Of a stretch of 64,000 nt of DNA, positions 1-8,642 are shown piece after piece (the stretch's first letter is position 1; every line of letters begins with the position of its first letter). Source of the stretch: Mesorhizobium wenxiniae (GTDB lineage: Bacteria; Pseudomonadota; Alphaproteobacteria; Rhizobiales; Rhizobiaceae); assembly GCF_002284535.1 (NCBI RefSeq), contig NZ_NPKH01000034.1:62001-126000 (forward strand), in the 5' to 3' direction. The position numbers were made by a program, and so were the translations under genes. The notes beneath the pieces were generated by a model. It was not told the origin of the DNA, made no database searches, and saw only the letters and a list, made by a program, of their open reading frames with translations.

Positions 1-285
1 CTCAAGGTTCGCCTCCCGACCCTCGATGGCGAGCACGTCGGCCCCATGGAGCGCGAACTCGATCCCGTATTGCCCCTCGAGACACGCCAGGTCCAGAACG
101 CGAAGCTTCTCCAACGGCTTCCCCGCAAGATCTGCAGCGATCTGCACGAAGCGCCTCAATCGGGCGTCCCAGTGCGGCTCATCGAACGTGTCAATTTGAT
201 CGGCCAGATGGATGGAACCTGCCGTCCAGGGGCCGAACCTTTCGATAATCTTCTGCTTTTTCTCCTCGATTTCGTTTATTTGCAT
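1..285 (-). CDS. Class I SAM-dependent methyltransferase, N-terminal part (runs off the left edge)
   Basis: Ninety-five codons from the ATG at 283-285 to the window edge. The motif VLDLACLEGQYG near residue 66, followed by an acidic loop end ADVLAIEGRE, is the glycine-rich SAM-binding strand and loop of Rossmann-fold methyltransferases. The N-terminal part (FGPWTAGSIHLAD) resembles small sugar- or nucleoside-modifying methyltransferases of the tRNA U34 type, but the substrate cannot be read from this fragment. No partner gene is visible; the next gene to the right is on the same strand about 290 bases away. The start is preceded by a GAGGGC-like ribosome site. I am confident about the fold and not about the function. 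Confidence 0.7.
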   Translation of the reverse strand, partial: MQINEIEEKKQKIIERFGPWTAGSIHLADQIDTFDEPHWDARLRRFVQIAADLAGKPLEKLRVLDLACLEGQYGIEFALHGADVLAIEGREANLE

Positions 286-576
286 ATTGTGCCCTCGTCA
301 TAGAAAGACAGTCTCGAACGTGTAGAATCCAGGTGAAACGCTAGACAAGTTTCAGGAAAAGTGAATAGCGTGTTATTTCAGTAACCCTAGAGCGGTTCTC
401 GATCTGACGTACGGACTCAAGCTCAGTGCTTATAGGCGCCGGTTTTGCCGCGCGGATCGCCGACCTCGAGACGAAGCGCGTCGTCACGCGTGCCGAGGAG
501 ACGTCGCCCTATGTCTCCATGCCGGGCGAGGCGGACACCGTGCCGAGCCGCGGCCTCGTTCTGCGCGTGAGCTGAT
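286..576. other. Intergenic stretch, possible gene relics
   Basis: No convincing gene. The segment 436-576 reads through without a stop on both strands. On the plus strand it gives about 45 residues ending at a TGA near 570-572, on the minus strand a peptide ending GDPRGKTGAYKH at 423. Either could be the decayed tail of an enzyme, but I recognise neither. The stretch 300-400 is AT-richer and probably holds the promoter of the methyltransferase fragment on the minus strand. Confidence 0.3.
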
Positions 577-3030
577 CTAGGCTTTGATTCTTGCTCCCGC
601 CGGATCGTAAAGCGGCTCGAGATGGATTTTTGCCGGCGTCCGCTCCATCGCCACCACCAGCTCGTAGTCGCCGGAGGTGAGGAAATCGTCGCTGACGCCA
701 TCGGCGTTGCGCACATAGCCGTAGCCGATGTTCTTGCCGACCGTGTAGCCATAGCCGCCGCTGGTCAGGTAGCCGACCGGCTCGTTATTGCGCAGGATCG
801 TTTCGCGCCCGAGCAGCACGATCTCGCAATCTGCGACCGTGAAGCCGGCAAAGCGTTTTTTCGGTGTGCCGCCGCTGATGCTTTCCAGAGCCCGCCTGCC
901 AAGGAAATCCGTGTTCTTTCTGAGTTTCACCGCCCAGCCGAGGCCGGCCTCCTGCGGCGTGTCATTGGGCGTGATGTCGGAGCCCCAGGCGCGGTAGCCT
1001 TTTTCCAGCCGCAGCGATTCCAGCGCCCGGTAGCCGACCGGGCGGATGCTGTGCTCCTCGCCCGCCGCCATCAGCGCGTCGAAGATTTCGCCCGCCGCCG
1101 CGATTGGCACATGCAGCTCCCAGCCGAGCTCGCCGACATAGGTGACGCGCAGCGCCCGAACTGTGTGGCCGGCGATGGAGATTTCCCGCACATGTCCGAA
1201 CGGAAAAGCGGTGTTCGACACGTCCGCACCGGTCACCGCAGCCAGCACGTCGCGGGCGCGCGGCCCCATCAGCGACAGCGTGCCGAAATCCTCGGTGACA
1301 TCGGTGAGCGTCACGTCGAGCTCGTTGCCGACATGGTCGCCGATCCACGAGAAGTCATGAGTCCTAAAACCGGTGCCGGTGACGACGTAGAATCGTTCTT
1401 CGCCGAGCCGAGCCACGGTCAGATCGGCCTCGATACCGCCGCGCGTGTTGAGAAGCTGCGTGTAGGTCAGCCGGCCGACCGGCTTGGCGACATCGCTGGC
1501 GCAGATCCAGTCGAGCGCCTTCAGCGCGTCGGCGCCGCTCAGTTCGAATTTGGCGAAGGACGACTGGTCGAAGATACCGACGTGCTCGCGCACGTGCCGG
1601 TGTTCGTCGCCGACCGGAGCGAACCAGTTCTGCCGGCCCATCGAATAGATGTCCTTCGGCTCGACGCCTTCCGGCGCAAACCAGTTCGGCCGCTCCCAAC
1701 CGAGTTTGGAGCCGAACACGGCGCGCTGCTTTTGTAGCCGTTCATAGAGCGGCGACACGATCCGCGGCCGGCCCGTGACATACTCCTCATGCGGGAAGCC
1801 GATCGTGTAGTGCTGGCCATAGGCTTCCAGCGTGCGGTCGCGGACCCATTGCCGGTCGCGGTGCAGGTCGGAAAAGCGTCTGATATCGACCACCCACAGA
1901 TCGAGTGGCGCCTCGCCGTCGACCACCCATTGCGCCAGCACCCAGCCGGCGCCGCCGCCCGCAGCGATGCCGAAGGCGTTGAAGCCGGCGCCGACGAACA
2001 TGTTGGCGCATTCGGGCGTCACGCCGAGAATGAAATTGCCATCCGGCGTAAAACTCTCCGGCCCGTTGATCATCTGCTTGACGCCGACGGTTTCGAGCGC
2101 CGGAACCCGCGCGATCGCTTGGTTCATATGCTGCTCGAAATGATCATAATCGTCGTCGAACAGCCGGAACTCCCAGTCATCAGGGACATCGCCGCCGGGA
2201 AGATCGGTCGTCCAGGCTTGCGGGTTCGGCTCATAGCCGCCCATCACCAGCCCGCCGACCTCCTCCTTGAAATAAATGCGGCGGTCGGGGTCGCGGATCG
2301 TCGGCGCATCGGTCGCCAACCCGTCTATTCTTTCGGTGACGATGTACTGGTGCTTCACCGGCTGCAGCGGCACGTTGATGCCGGCAAGGGCGCCTACCTG
2401 CCGCGCCCATTGCCCGGCACAGTTCACCACCTTGCCGCAGGCGATATCGCCCTTGTTGGTCTTTACCGCGGTGATGCGGCCATCCTTCATGGCGAAGCCG
2501 GTAACGCGGACATCCTCGAACAGTCTGGCGCCATGCATGCGCGCGCCTTTGGCCAGCGATTGCGTGATGTCGGAAGGGCTTGCCTGCCCGTCGGTCGGCA
2601 GCCAGCTGGCGCCGACGAGATCGCCGGCCTCCAGCAGCGGCCACATTGTCTTGACCTCGGCCGGTGACAGCAACTGCATATCCATGCCGAAGCTTTTCGC
2701 CGTCGTCGCCAGCCTCTTATACTCGATCCAGCGGTCGGCATTGGTAGCGAGCCTGAGGCACCCGGTCATCTTCCAGCCGGTGGCCAGCCCGGTTTCGGCT
2801 TCCAGCCCCTTGTAGAGATCGACCGAATATTTGAGCACGCGGGTGATAGAGGCCGAAGACCGCAACTGGCCGACCAGCCCCGCCGCATGCCATGTGGAGC
2901 CCGAAGTCAGTTTGCCCTGTTCCAAAAGCACGACATCGGCCTTGTGGTCACGCGCCAGATGATAGGCCGTTGAACAGCCGATGATGCCGCCGCCGATGAC
3001 GACGATCTCGGCGTGAGCGGGCAATGTCAT
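577..3030 (-). CDS. FAD-dependent oxidoreductase/GcvT fusion (dimethylglycine or sarcosine dehydrogenase family)
   Basis: 817 aa. Residues about 7-25 hold the Rossmann FAD motif VVIGGGIIGCSTAYHL. The STWHAAGLVGQL motif near residue 50 contains the histidine that carries covalent flavin in dimethylglycine dehydrogenase. The first ~430 residues are the DAO/FAO oxidase part and the remainder is the folate-binding aminomethyltransferase (GcvT) half. Enzymes of this family remove an N-methyl group and pass the formaldehyde unit to tetrahydrofolate. The start is the ATG at 3030 just before the FAD motif; a longer in-frame extension inside the upstream kinase has no family match. The ATGA overlap with the kinase gene shows co-transcription. 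Substrate is unknown: dimethylglycine, sarcosine, carnitine-derived or N-methylaminobutyrate are all possible. The neighbouring polyamine-type importer makes the last of these worth testing. Confidence 0.88.
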   Translation of the reverse strand: MTLPAHAEIVVIGGGIIGCSTAYHLARDHKADVVLLEQGKLTSGSTWHAAGLVGQLRSSASITRVLKYSVDLYKGLEAETGLATGWKMTGCLRLATNADRWIEYKRLATTAKSFGMDMQLLSPAEVKTMWPLLEAGDLVGASWLPTDGQASPSDITQSLAKGARMHGARLFEDVRVTGFAMKDGRITAVKTNKGDIACGKVVNCAGQWARQVGALAGINVPLQPVKHQYIVTERIDGLATDAPTIRDPDRRIYFKEEVGGLVMGGYEPNPQAWTTDLPGGDVPDDWEFRLFDDDYDHFEQHMNQAIARVPALETVGVKQMINGPESFTPDGNFILGVTPECANMFVGAGFNAFGIAAGGGAGWVLAQWVVDGEAPLDLWVVDIRRFSDLHRDRQWVRDRTLEAYGQHYTIGFPHEEYVTGRPRIVSPLYERLQKQRAVFGSKLGWERPNWFAPEGVEPKDIYSMGRQNWFAPVGDEHRHVREHVGIFDQSSFAKFELSGADALKALDWICASDVAKPVGRLTYTQLLNTRGGIEADLTVARLGEERFYVVTGTGFRTHDFSWIGDHVGNELDVTLTDVTEDFGTLSLMGPRARDVLAAVTGADVSNTAFPFGHVREISIAGHTVRALRVTYVGELGWELHVPIAAAGEIFDALMAAGEEHSIRPVGYRALESLRLEKGYRAWGSDITPNDTPQEAGLGWAVKLRKNTDFLGRRALESISGGTPKKRFAGFTVADCEIVLLGRETILRNNEPVGYLTSGGYGYTVGKNIGYGYVRNADGVSDDFLTSGDYELVVAMERTPAKIHLEPLYDPAGARIKA

Positions 3031-3911
3031 GATTTCTGTCCGTATTTCGTTCGGTAGTTTTCCAGCGCGGCATCGAGCCGCGTCAGGTTTTCGTCGGTAT
3101 AGGCAACGTAGTCGATGCCGGGCGCGTCGAGATAAAGTTCGGAAACCATGCTCCACATCGCCTCGCGCAGCAGCGATGCGCATTGCATGGCCGCATGCGA
3201 GCGGCGGATCGCCTCGTCCGGCTCCTTCATGAAATAGGCAGTCAGGAAGGCGAAGGACTCCTCGTCGTTCATGCTGGCGTTCGAGGCGACGCCGGCGAGG
3301 TCGAACATCGCCGTGTTGAAGCCGGCATATTCAAAGTCGATCAGCCACAGTCTATGGCCGTCGTCGAGAATATTAGCCGGCAAGAGATCGTTGTGGCCAA
3401 AGACGATCGGCAGCAGTTTCTGCGCCCGTTCGAGTTCGTCCGCTAGCGTCAGCAGCCGCGGCAACTCGCTTCGCATGCGGCTGCCGGCTTCCTCCAGCGT
3501 GCGCGCATAGTCGCGGATGACATGGAACACCCAGAACATGAAGCCGGCGCCGGAGACATGATTGGGCATCTCCCGATGGAAGCCGCGCATCAGGGCGGCG
3601 ACGCGGCCGATATTGGCGCGTACGTCTTCCGCGACATAGGTCTTGGCGCCGAGAAATTCCGTCACCAAGATCCCGGGCTCGGAATGGTGGACTGCAGGCG
3701 CGAAGCCGGCGGCGTGCGCCGCGCGCGCGGTCATCACCTCGCGCTCGCGAAAGACGTGGTGGAATGGAAAGTCCTGGCCAAAGCGCACGACATGCCGCCC
3801 AGCTCCGTCCTTGACCAGATAGTTGGCGTTGCTCAGGCCGCCCGGCAGCGGCGCGATCTCGATGCTGCCGGTCCAGCAGGGCAGGGCGCGGATGCGGTCC
3901 TCGGCGGTCAC
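3027..3911 (-). CDS. Choline/ethanolamine-kinase-like phosphotransferase (APH fold)
   Basis: 294 aa from a GTG at 3909-3911 preceded by GAGGGATG. The APH/choline kinase catalytic loop is clear: GHNDLLPANIL (Brenner motif HxDxxxxN) followed by the metal-binding LIDFEYAG. The N-terminal PLPGGLSNANYLV is the nucleotide-binding hairpin seen in LicA-type choline kinases. The family phosphorylates small alcohols such as choline, ethanolamine or thiamine-like compounds. Its last codon overlaps the start of the FAD/GcvT dehydrogenase by four bases, so both products should act in one pathway. That is odd for a true choline kinase, which normally feeds phosphocholine synthesis, and suggests a hydroxylated amine intermediate. 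An in-frame extension upstream to 4073 is rejected because it is arginine/proline-rich and lacks homology. Confidence 0.8.
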   Translation of the reverse strand: MTAEDRIRALPCWTGSIEIAPLPGGLSNANYLVKDGAGRHVVRFGQDFPFHHVFREREVMTARAAHAAGFAPAVHHSEPGILVTEFLGAKTYVAEDVRANIGRVAALMRGFHREMPNHVSGAGFMFWVFHVIRDYARTLEEAGSRMRSELPRLLTLADELERAQKLLPIVFGHNDLLPANILDDGHRLWLIDFEYAGFNTAMFDLAGVASNASMNDEESFAFLTAYFMKEPDEAIRRSHAAMQCASLLREAMWSMVSELYLDAPGIDYVAYTDENLTRLDAALENYRTKYGQKS

Positions 3912-4346
3912 AGGTTCATCCCTCGTTGGGCGGGGTTCAAGACGCCGCGGGCGAGACAAAGATGGCGGCCGGCAGGAGGGAGCAATGCGAAAATCTCGTC
4001 GGTGCGGGATGCCAGGATCGGTATCCCGCACCGCACCGACGAGCCCCTGTGCCGGGTTCTTCGACACCGGCATCCGCCCCCGCGGATTCGAAACAGTCCT
4101 TTTCCCTTACGTCAGACGATTTTCCAGACGTTCGGGCAGGCGAAATTTGGTGCGGCTCTGCCATCGTTCTCCCGTGGCAGTTCCGAGCCTGTCACGAGCC
4201 AGTGTCACGCCATGTGATCCGGCCTGTCAACGAAAACTTGTGGCTTTTTCTGCCTTCTTGCCCGAATCCTTTAGGATTCCTTATGAACTGTGGCCGATTT
4301 GCCTTAGAACCGGTCAGCAGCGCAACAACCCGATTGGGCGAACCCA
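3912..4346. promoter_or_regulatory. Divergent intergenic region between kinase and DeoR genes
   Basis: 435 bases separating two oppositely directed transcription units. It must contain both promoters. A strong inverted repeat lies at 3995-4010 and 4023-4043: arms CTCGTCGGTGCGGGAT and its complement, with five extra bases (GCACC) duplicated in the right arm. On the minus strand this lies in the leader of the kinase gene, 84 bases before its start. No gene is supported here; the overlapping plus-strand open frames are arginine/proline-rich and lack ribosome sites. DeoR-family proteins usually bind near their own promoters, so the operator is probably in 4100-4340, but I cannot point to it. Confidence 0.45.
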
Positions 4347-5123
4347 ATGATCCATTCGAAGCGGCATGGCGAAATCCTGCGTCTCCTGCAGGAAGAGGGC
4401 ACCGTCACCATCGCCAGCCTGGCCGACCGGCTGGGCGTCTCGCTGGAGACCGTGCGCCGCGACGTCAAGCCGCTGACCACTGACGGTTCGATCCTGAAGA
4501 TGCATGGCGCCGTCGGCCTGCCGTCGATGGCCGGCGAGGCGCCATTCGAGCGGCGCATGCGCGAGAATGCCGATGCCAAGCGCGCCATTGCCCGCATGGT
4601 TGCCGCAACCATCCGCGACGGCGAATCGATCATGCTCGACACCGGCACCACCACATCTTTCCTAGCCCGCGAGCTGCTCGGCCACCGGCGGTTGACGGTG
4701 GTCACCAACTCTTCGGATATCGCCCGCACGCTGGCCACCGTCAACGGCAACAAGGTCTATATGGCCGGTGGCGAACTGCGCAGCGATTCGGGCGCCGCCT
4801 TCGGCGTCTCGGCCATCGAATTCGTCAGCCGCTTTTCCGTCAGCCATGCGGTGATCTCCACCGGTGCGGTCGATGCCGTCACGGGCGTGATGGACTATGA
4901 TCTGGAAGAGGCGGAATTCGCCCGCATGGTGCTGTCGCGTGGCCAGCGCTCGCTCGTCATCACCGACCACACCAAGTTCGGCCGCCAGGGCCTCGTCCAG
5001 GTCTGCGGCCTCGACGGTTTTTCCGAACTCGTCACCGATCGTCCGCCGCCGCGCGCCATCGCCTCCGCCCTGGGGCAAGCGGGCGCACGGCTCAGCATTG
5101 CCGGTGACGATAGCGGGACCTGA
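4347..5123 (+). CDS. DeoR/GlpR-family transcriptional regulator
   Basis: 258 aa. Residues 6-57 form the winged helix-turn-helix (VTIASLADRLGVSLETVRRD is the canonical DeoR recognition helix). Residues ~75-235 are the DeoRC sensor, with the LDTGTTTS loop that binds phosphorylated ligands in GlpR/UlaR-type repressors, and the ITDHTKFG signature near the C-terminus. A DeoR regulator implies a phosphorylated effector. That fits the divergent kinase gene at 3027-3911, whose product could generate the inducer. It stands between the kinase/dehydrogenase pair and the LysR gene on the opposite strand. Start ATG at 4347. Confidence 0.9.
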   Translation: MIHSKRHGEILRLLQEEGTVTIASLADRLGVSLETVRRDVKPLTTDGSILKMHGAVGLPSMAGEAPFERRMRENADAKRAIARMVAATIRDGESIMLDTGTTTSFLARELLGHRRLTVVTNSSDIARTLATVNGNKVYMAGGELRSDSGAAFGVSAIEFVSRFSVSHAVISTGAVDAVTGVMDYDLEEAEFARMVLSRGQRSLVITDHTKFGRQGLVQVCGLDGFSELVTDRPPPRAIASALGQAGARLSIAGDDSGT

Positions 5124-5199
5124 CCTGGCCAGAGCAGTAAAGCGGTGAGCCTGAGATCGGCGGCTTTTCTTCCTTGCCGTCCCGGTGTTTAGTTCGGCG

Positions 5200-6126
5200 A
5201 TGGCCTTCACAATCCGCCAATTGCAATTCTTCATCGCCGTCGCCGAGCAAGGCACGGTGTCGGGTGCTGCGCAGAATCTGTCCATCTCGCAATCGTCGGT
5301 CACCGAGGCGATCAAGGAGCTCGAAGGCGATCTCGGCGTCGAACTGTTCGAGCGCCATCCGCGCGGCCTGAACATCACCCACAAGGGCCATCAGTTCCTG
5401 CGCCACGCGACAAAGATACTTGCCGACGTTTCCGACGCGCGCCGCGCCTTCTTCGGCGAGCAAGCGGCGGCGGGCGGCCGGCTGCAACTCGGTGTCACTT
5501 CGCTGGTCGCCGGCTATGTGCTGTCGGACCTTCTCGCCCGCTATCGCCGCGCCTATCCGGGCGTTGAGATTTCGGCCATCGAGGACAATGGCGATTACCT
5601 CGAACATCTGCTGATCGGCGGCAAGCTCGACATCGCCGTCATGGTCACCTCGAACCTGCGCGACCGCACCGCCCTGCAGTCCGAAATTCTCGAAGTCTCG
5701 GCCTATCGGCTATGGCTGCCGCTTGGCCATCCGCTGTCCGGCGCCGACATCATCGGCATTGGCGATATCGCCTCGGAGCCGCTGATCATGCTGACCGTCG
5801 ACGAGATCGAGGAGAATACCGGAAAACTGCTGGCAGCGATCGGCGCTAAGCCGCACGTCGCCTTCCGCACCCGCTCGGTCGAAGCGGTGCGCAGCCTCGT
5901 CGCTACCGGCGCCGGCGTGGCGCTGCTGCCCGACCTCGTCTACCGGCCATGGTCGCTCGAAGGCGACCGCATCGAATCGCGCGATATTTCGGGCTCCTTG
6001 CCGGTTGTTCAGGTCGGCACGGTCTGGCGGCGCGGCTCCGGCCTGCCCCAGGCCGCGCGCGACTTCATCGGGCTTGCACAGTCGCAGCGCATGGTCCGTC
6101 AGCGGCCGGAGAAGATTGGTCGTTAA
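5200..6126 (+). CDS. LysR-family transcriptional regulator
   Basis: 308 aa from the ATG at 5200 (a GTG at 5185 would add five residues). Residues 3-60 give the LysR helix-turn-helix: FTIRQLQFFIAVAEQGTVSGAAQNL followed by SISQSSVTEAIKELE, split here for length. Residues ~90-295 are the periplasmic-binding-protein-like effector domain. It is 76 bases downstream of the DeoR gene and directly upstream of, and co-directional with, the ydcS-like gene, so it is the likely activator of the transport operon. A LysR-type box lies four bases after its stop codon (6130-6146). Confidence 0.88.
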   Translation: MAFTIRQLQFFIAVAEQGTVSGAAQNLSISQSSVTEAIKELEGDLGVELFERHPRGLNITHKGHQFLRHATKILADVSDARRAFFGEQAAAGGRLQLGVTSLVAGYVLSDLLARYRRAYPGVEISAIEDNGDYLEHLLIGGKLDIAVMVTSNLRDRTALQSEILEVSAYRLWLPLGHPLSGADIIGIGDIASEPLIMLTVDEIEENTGKLLAAIGAKPHVAFRTRSVEAVRSLVATGAGVALLPDLVYRPWSLEGDRIESRDISGSLPVVQVGTVWRRGSGLPQAARDFIGLAQSQRMVRQRPEKIGR

Positions 6127-6129
6127 ATT

Positions 6130-6163
6130 TATCGGAAAAAACGATATCGCCTTTCTGATAAAT
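6130..6163 (+). promoter_or_regulatory. Candidate LysR-type operator upstream of ydcS
   Basis: TATCG (6130-6134), seven bases, CGATA (6142-6146) is an interrupted dyad of the T-N11-A kind used by LysR regulators. A wider dyad pairs ATTTATC (6127-6133) with GATAAAT (6157-6163). It sits in an AT-rich pocket about 90-120 bases before the ydcS start. The neighbouring LysR gene is the obvious binder, but this is inferred from sequence only. Confidence 0.45.
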
Positions 6164-6250
6164 GAATTTGCGAAACCGGAAATTTCACAGCACTTTCACA
6201 ATCAGGGACCAAAGCCGCCGCGAGAGTGCGGCCCCTCAAATGGGAGATCG

Positions 6251-7405
6251 ATGATGAACTCATTCCTGAAGTCGTGCACTGCACTGACGGTCGCGCTGGC
6301 CTTCTCCGGCCAGGCGATCGGCCAAGTCAAGGAACTCGGCAAGGGCGAAGGCCAAGTCAACATAGTCGCCTGGCCTGGTTACATCGAACGCGGCGAAACC
6401 GACAAGAACTATGATTGGGTCACGTCTTTCGAGAAGAACACAGGCTGCAAGGTCAACATCAAGACCGCCAACACCTCCGACGAGATGGTCGCGCTGATGA
6501 ATGAGGGCGGCTTCGACCTCGTCACCGCCTCGGGCGACGCTTCGCTGCGCCTCGTCGCCGGCAAGCGGGTCCAGCCGATCAACACCGATCTCATCCCGAG
6601 CTGGAGCACGGTCGACGACCGGCTGAAGGATGCGCCATGGTTCACGGTTGGCGGCGTCCACTACGGCGCCCCCTACCAGTGGGGACCGAATGTGCTGATG
6701 TACAACACCGAGGTGTTCAAGGAAGCGCCGAAGAGCTGGAACGTCGTCTTCGAGGAGATGACCTTGCCTGACGGCAAGTCGAACAAGGGCCGCGTCCAGG
6801 CCTATGACGGGCCGATTCACATCGCCGACGCTGCCAATTATCTGATGTTCCACAAGCCGGAGCTCGGCATCAAGGATCCCTACGAGCTGACCGAGGATCA
6901 GTACAAGGCCGCCCTCGATCTGCTGCGCGTCCAACGCACGCTGGTCGGACGCTACTGGCATGACGCTGCCATTCAGGTCGATGACTTCCAGAACGAAGGC
7001 GTCGTCGCCTCCGGTTCATGGCCCTATCAGGTCAACACGCTGATTGCCGCCAAGAAGCCCGTCGCTTCGACCATTCCCCAGGAAGGCGTCACCGGCTGGG
7101 CCGACACGACCATGTTGGCGGCCGACGCAGCCCACCCGAACTGCGCCTATATGTGGATGGAGCACTCGCTGTCGCCGAAAGTGCAGGGCGATGTCTCCGC
7201 CTGGTTCGGTTCGCTCCCGGTGGTGCCGGCTGCCTGCAAGGGCAACGAATTGCTCGGCGACGAAGGCTGCAAGACCAACGGCTACGGCAACTTCGAAAAA
7301 ATCAAGTTCTGGAAGACGCCGGTGTCGAAGTGCGCCACCCAGGACCAGTGCGTGCCTTACTATCGCTGGGTGTCGGACTATATCGGCGTCATCGGCGGGC
7401 GGTGA
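6251..7405 (+). CDS. ydcS: Periplasmic substrate-binding protein of a YdcS-type polyamine ABC importer
   Basis: 384 aa with an N-terminal signal peptide (FLKSCTALTVALAFSGQAIGQ). The mature part matches E. coli YdcS block by block: IVAWPGYIERG, DLVTASGDASLRL, GKRVQPINTDLIP, YGAPYQWGPNVLMYNTE, GRVQAYDGPI, EGVTGWADTTML and the terminal YIGVIGGR. YdcS belongs to the PotD class (spermidine/putrescine-binding). The ATG at 6251 (another at 6254) follows GGGAGATCG. It heads ydcS-T-U-V-W; the aldehyde dehydrogenase at the end of the operon supports putrescine or a close diamine as the cargo. E. coli YdcS also has a reported polyhydroxybutyrate-related activity, which I cannot judge here. Confidence 0.92.
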   Translation: MMNSFLKSCTALTVALAFSGQAIGQVKELGKGEGQVNIVAWPGYIERGETDKNYDWVTSFEKNTGCKVNIKTANTSDEMVALMNEGGFDLVTASGDASLRLVAGKRVQPINTDLIPSWSTVDDRLKDAPWFTVGGVHYGAPYQWGPNVLMYNTEVFKEAPKSWNVVFEEMTLPDGKSNKGRVQAYDGPIHIADAANYLMFHKPELGIKDPYELTEDQYKAALDLLRVQRTLVGRYWHDAAIQVDDFQNEGVVASGSWPYQVNTLIAAKKPVASTIPQEGVTGWADTTMLAADAAHPNCAYMWMEHSLSPKVQGDVSAWFGSLPVVPAACKGNELLGDEGCKTNGYGNFEKIKFWKTPVSKCATQDQCVPYYRWVSDYIGVIGGR

Positions 7406-7450
7406 GTTCGTCACGCTCGTTGTGAGAGCGCAGCCCTGCCCTCACCCTTA

Positions 7451-7531
7451 CCCTCTCCCCGTGAAGAACGGGGAGAGGGGGATCGCGAGCGTTGCGGTTA
7501 GCCCCTTCTCCGTCACTATACAGGGAGAAGG
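7451..7531. repeat. Dispersed palindromic intergenic repeat (type A) between ydcS and ydcT
   Basis: Two hairpins: CCCTCTCCCC (7451-7460) pairs with GGGGAGAGGG (7470-7479) around a 9-base loop, and CCTTCTCC (7504-7511) pairs with GGAGAAGG (7524-7531). These are followed by GCCGGATGAGGGGC. The same CTTCTCC...GGAGAAGG...GCCGGATGAGGG layout recurs after the aldehyde dehydrogenase gene (11947-11992). This is a repeat family of the REP/BIME kind. Inside an operon just after the binding-protein gene it may stabilise the upstream mRNA or attenuate read-through. Confidence 0.75.
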
Positions 7532-7591
7532 TGCCGGCAGCCGGATGAGGGGCAGCGCCGTCGCCTGAATTTGATCAGCCTGGGACAGCCC

Positions 7592-8590
7592 ATGACCTCC
7601 GCCGTTTCGTTCGCCAGAGTCTCGCGCCATTTCGGCAGCGTGCGCGCCGTCGACGTGGTCGACCTCGATATCGCGCCGGGCGAGTTCTTCGCCATGCTTG
7701 GACCTTCGGGTTCCGGCAAGACGACCTGCCTGCGGTTAATCGCCGGCTTCGAGCAGCCGACATCGGGGTCGATCTCCATTTTCGGCGAACGCGCCGAAGG
7801 CGTCCCGCCCTATCGCCGCAACGTCAACACCGTCTTCCAGGACTACGCGCTGTTCCCGCATCTGAACGTGCTCGACAACGTCGCTTACGGCCTGATGGTC
7901 AAGGGCGTCGGCAAGCCCGAGCGGCAGAAGGCGGCGGAGGAGGCGCTCTCGCTGGTCCGGCTTCCCGGCTACGGCGCCCGCCGTCCCAGCCAGCTTTCTG
8001 GCGGACAGCGCCAGCGCGTCGCGCTCGCCCGCGCGCTGGTCAACCAGCCCAAGGTGCTTCTGCTCGATGAGCCGCTTGGCGCGCTCGACCTCAAACTGCG
8101 CGAGAACATGCAGGAGGAGCTGAAGTCGCTGCAGAAGGCGCTCGGCATCACCTTCGTCTTCGTCACCCACGACCAGGGCGAGGCGCTGTCGATGGCCGAT
8201 CGCGTCGCCGTCTTCAACGACGGCAAGATCATGCAGATCGGCACGCCGGAGGACATCTACCAGCGCCCGAAGACGCGCTTCGTCGCCGATTTCGTCGGCT
8301 CGTCCAATGTCCTGCCGCCGGATTTCGTCCAGCGTTATTCCGGCCAGCATCGCTGGGGCAGCCTGCGCCCTGAATCCATTCGCATCGGCCGGGCGGCGAA
8401 GGGCGATGGCGTTGCCGCTCGTCTCGTCTCGACCAATTATCTCGGCGCCACGACCAGACTGGCGCTCGACGTCGACGGCTTGCGCCTGCACGCCATCATG
8501 CCGGCCGGTGCCGCCTTGCCGAAGGCAGGTGAGGCGGTCGTGCTCACCTTCAACCGCGACCATTTGCATCTTATGGACGAGCCGGCATGA
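7592..8590 (+). CDS. ydcT: ATPase subunit of the YdcSTUV polyamine importer
   Basis: 332 aa PotA-type ABC ATPase. Walker A GPSGSGKT near residue 43, Q-loop in TVFQDYALFPHL, signature LSGGQRQRV, Walker B VLLLDEPLGALD, H-loop FVFVTHDQ. The C-terminal ~90 residues form the TOBE-like regulatory domain of the spermidine/putrescine and maltose class. The ATG at 7592 is preferred to the upstream TTG at 7571 because the conserved family start (VSFARVSRHFG) follows it directly. It lies 186 bases after ydcS, the gap being filled by a palindromic repeat. Confidence 0.92.
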   Translation: MTSAVSFARVSRHFGSVRAVDVVDLDIAPGEFFAMLGPSGSGKTTCLRLIAGFEQPTSGSISIFGERAEGVPPYRRNVNTVFQDYALFPHLNVLDNVAYGLMVKGVGKPERQKAAEEALSLVRLPGYGARRPSQLSGGQRQRVALARALVNQPKVLLLDEPLGALDLKLRENMQEELKSLQKALGITFVFVTHDQGEALSMADRVAVFNDGKIMQIGTPEDIYQRPKTRFVADFVGSSNVLPPDFVQRYSGQHRWGSLRPESIRIGRAAKGDGVAARLVSTNYLGATTRLALDVDGLRLHAIMPAGAALPKAGEAVVLTFNRDHLHLMDEPA

Positions 8591-8642
8591 TGGCGCTTTC
8601 GGCAACTGTCGCTAATAGCCGAGGCAAGGCGGTTCACGGCGA

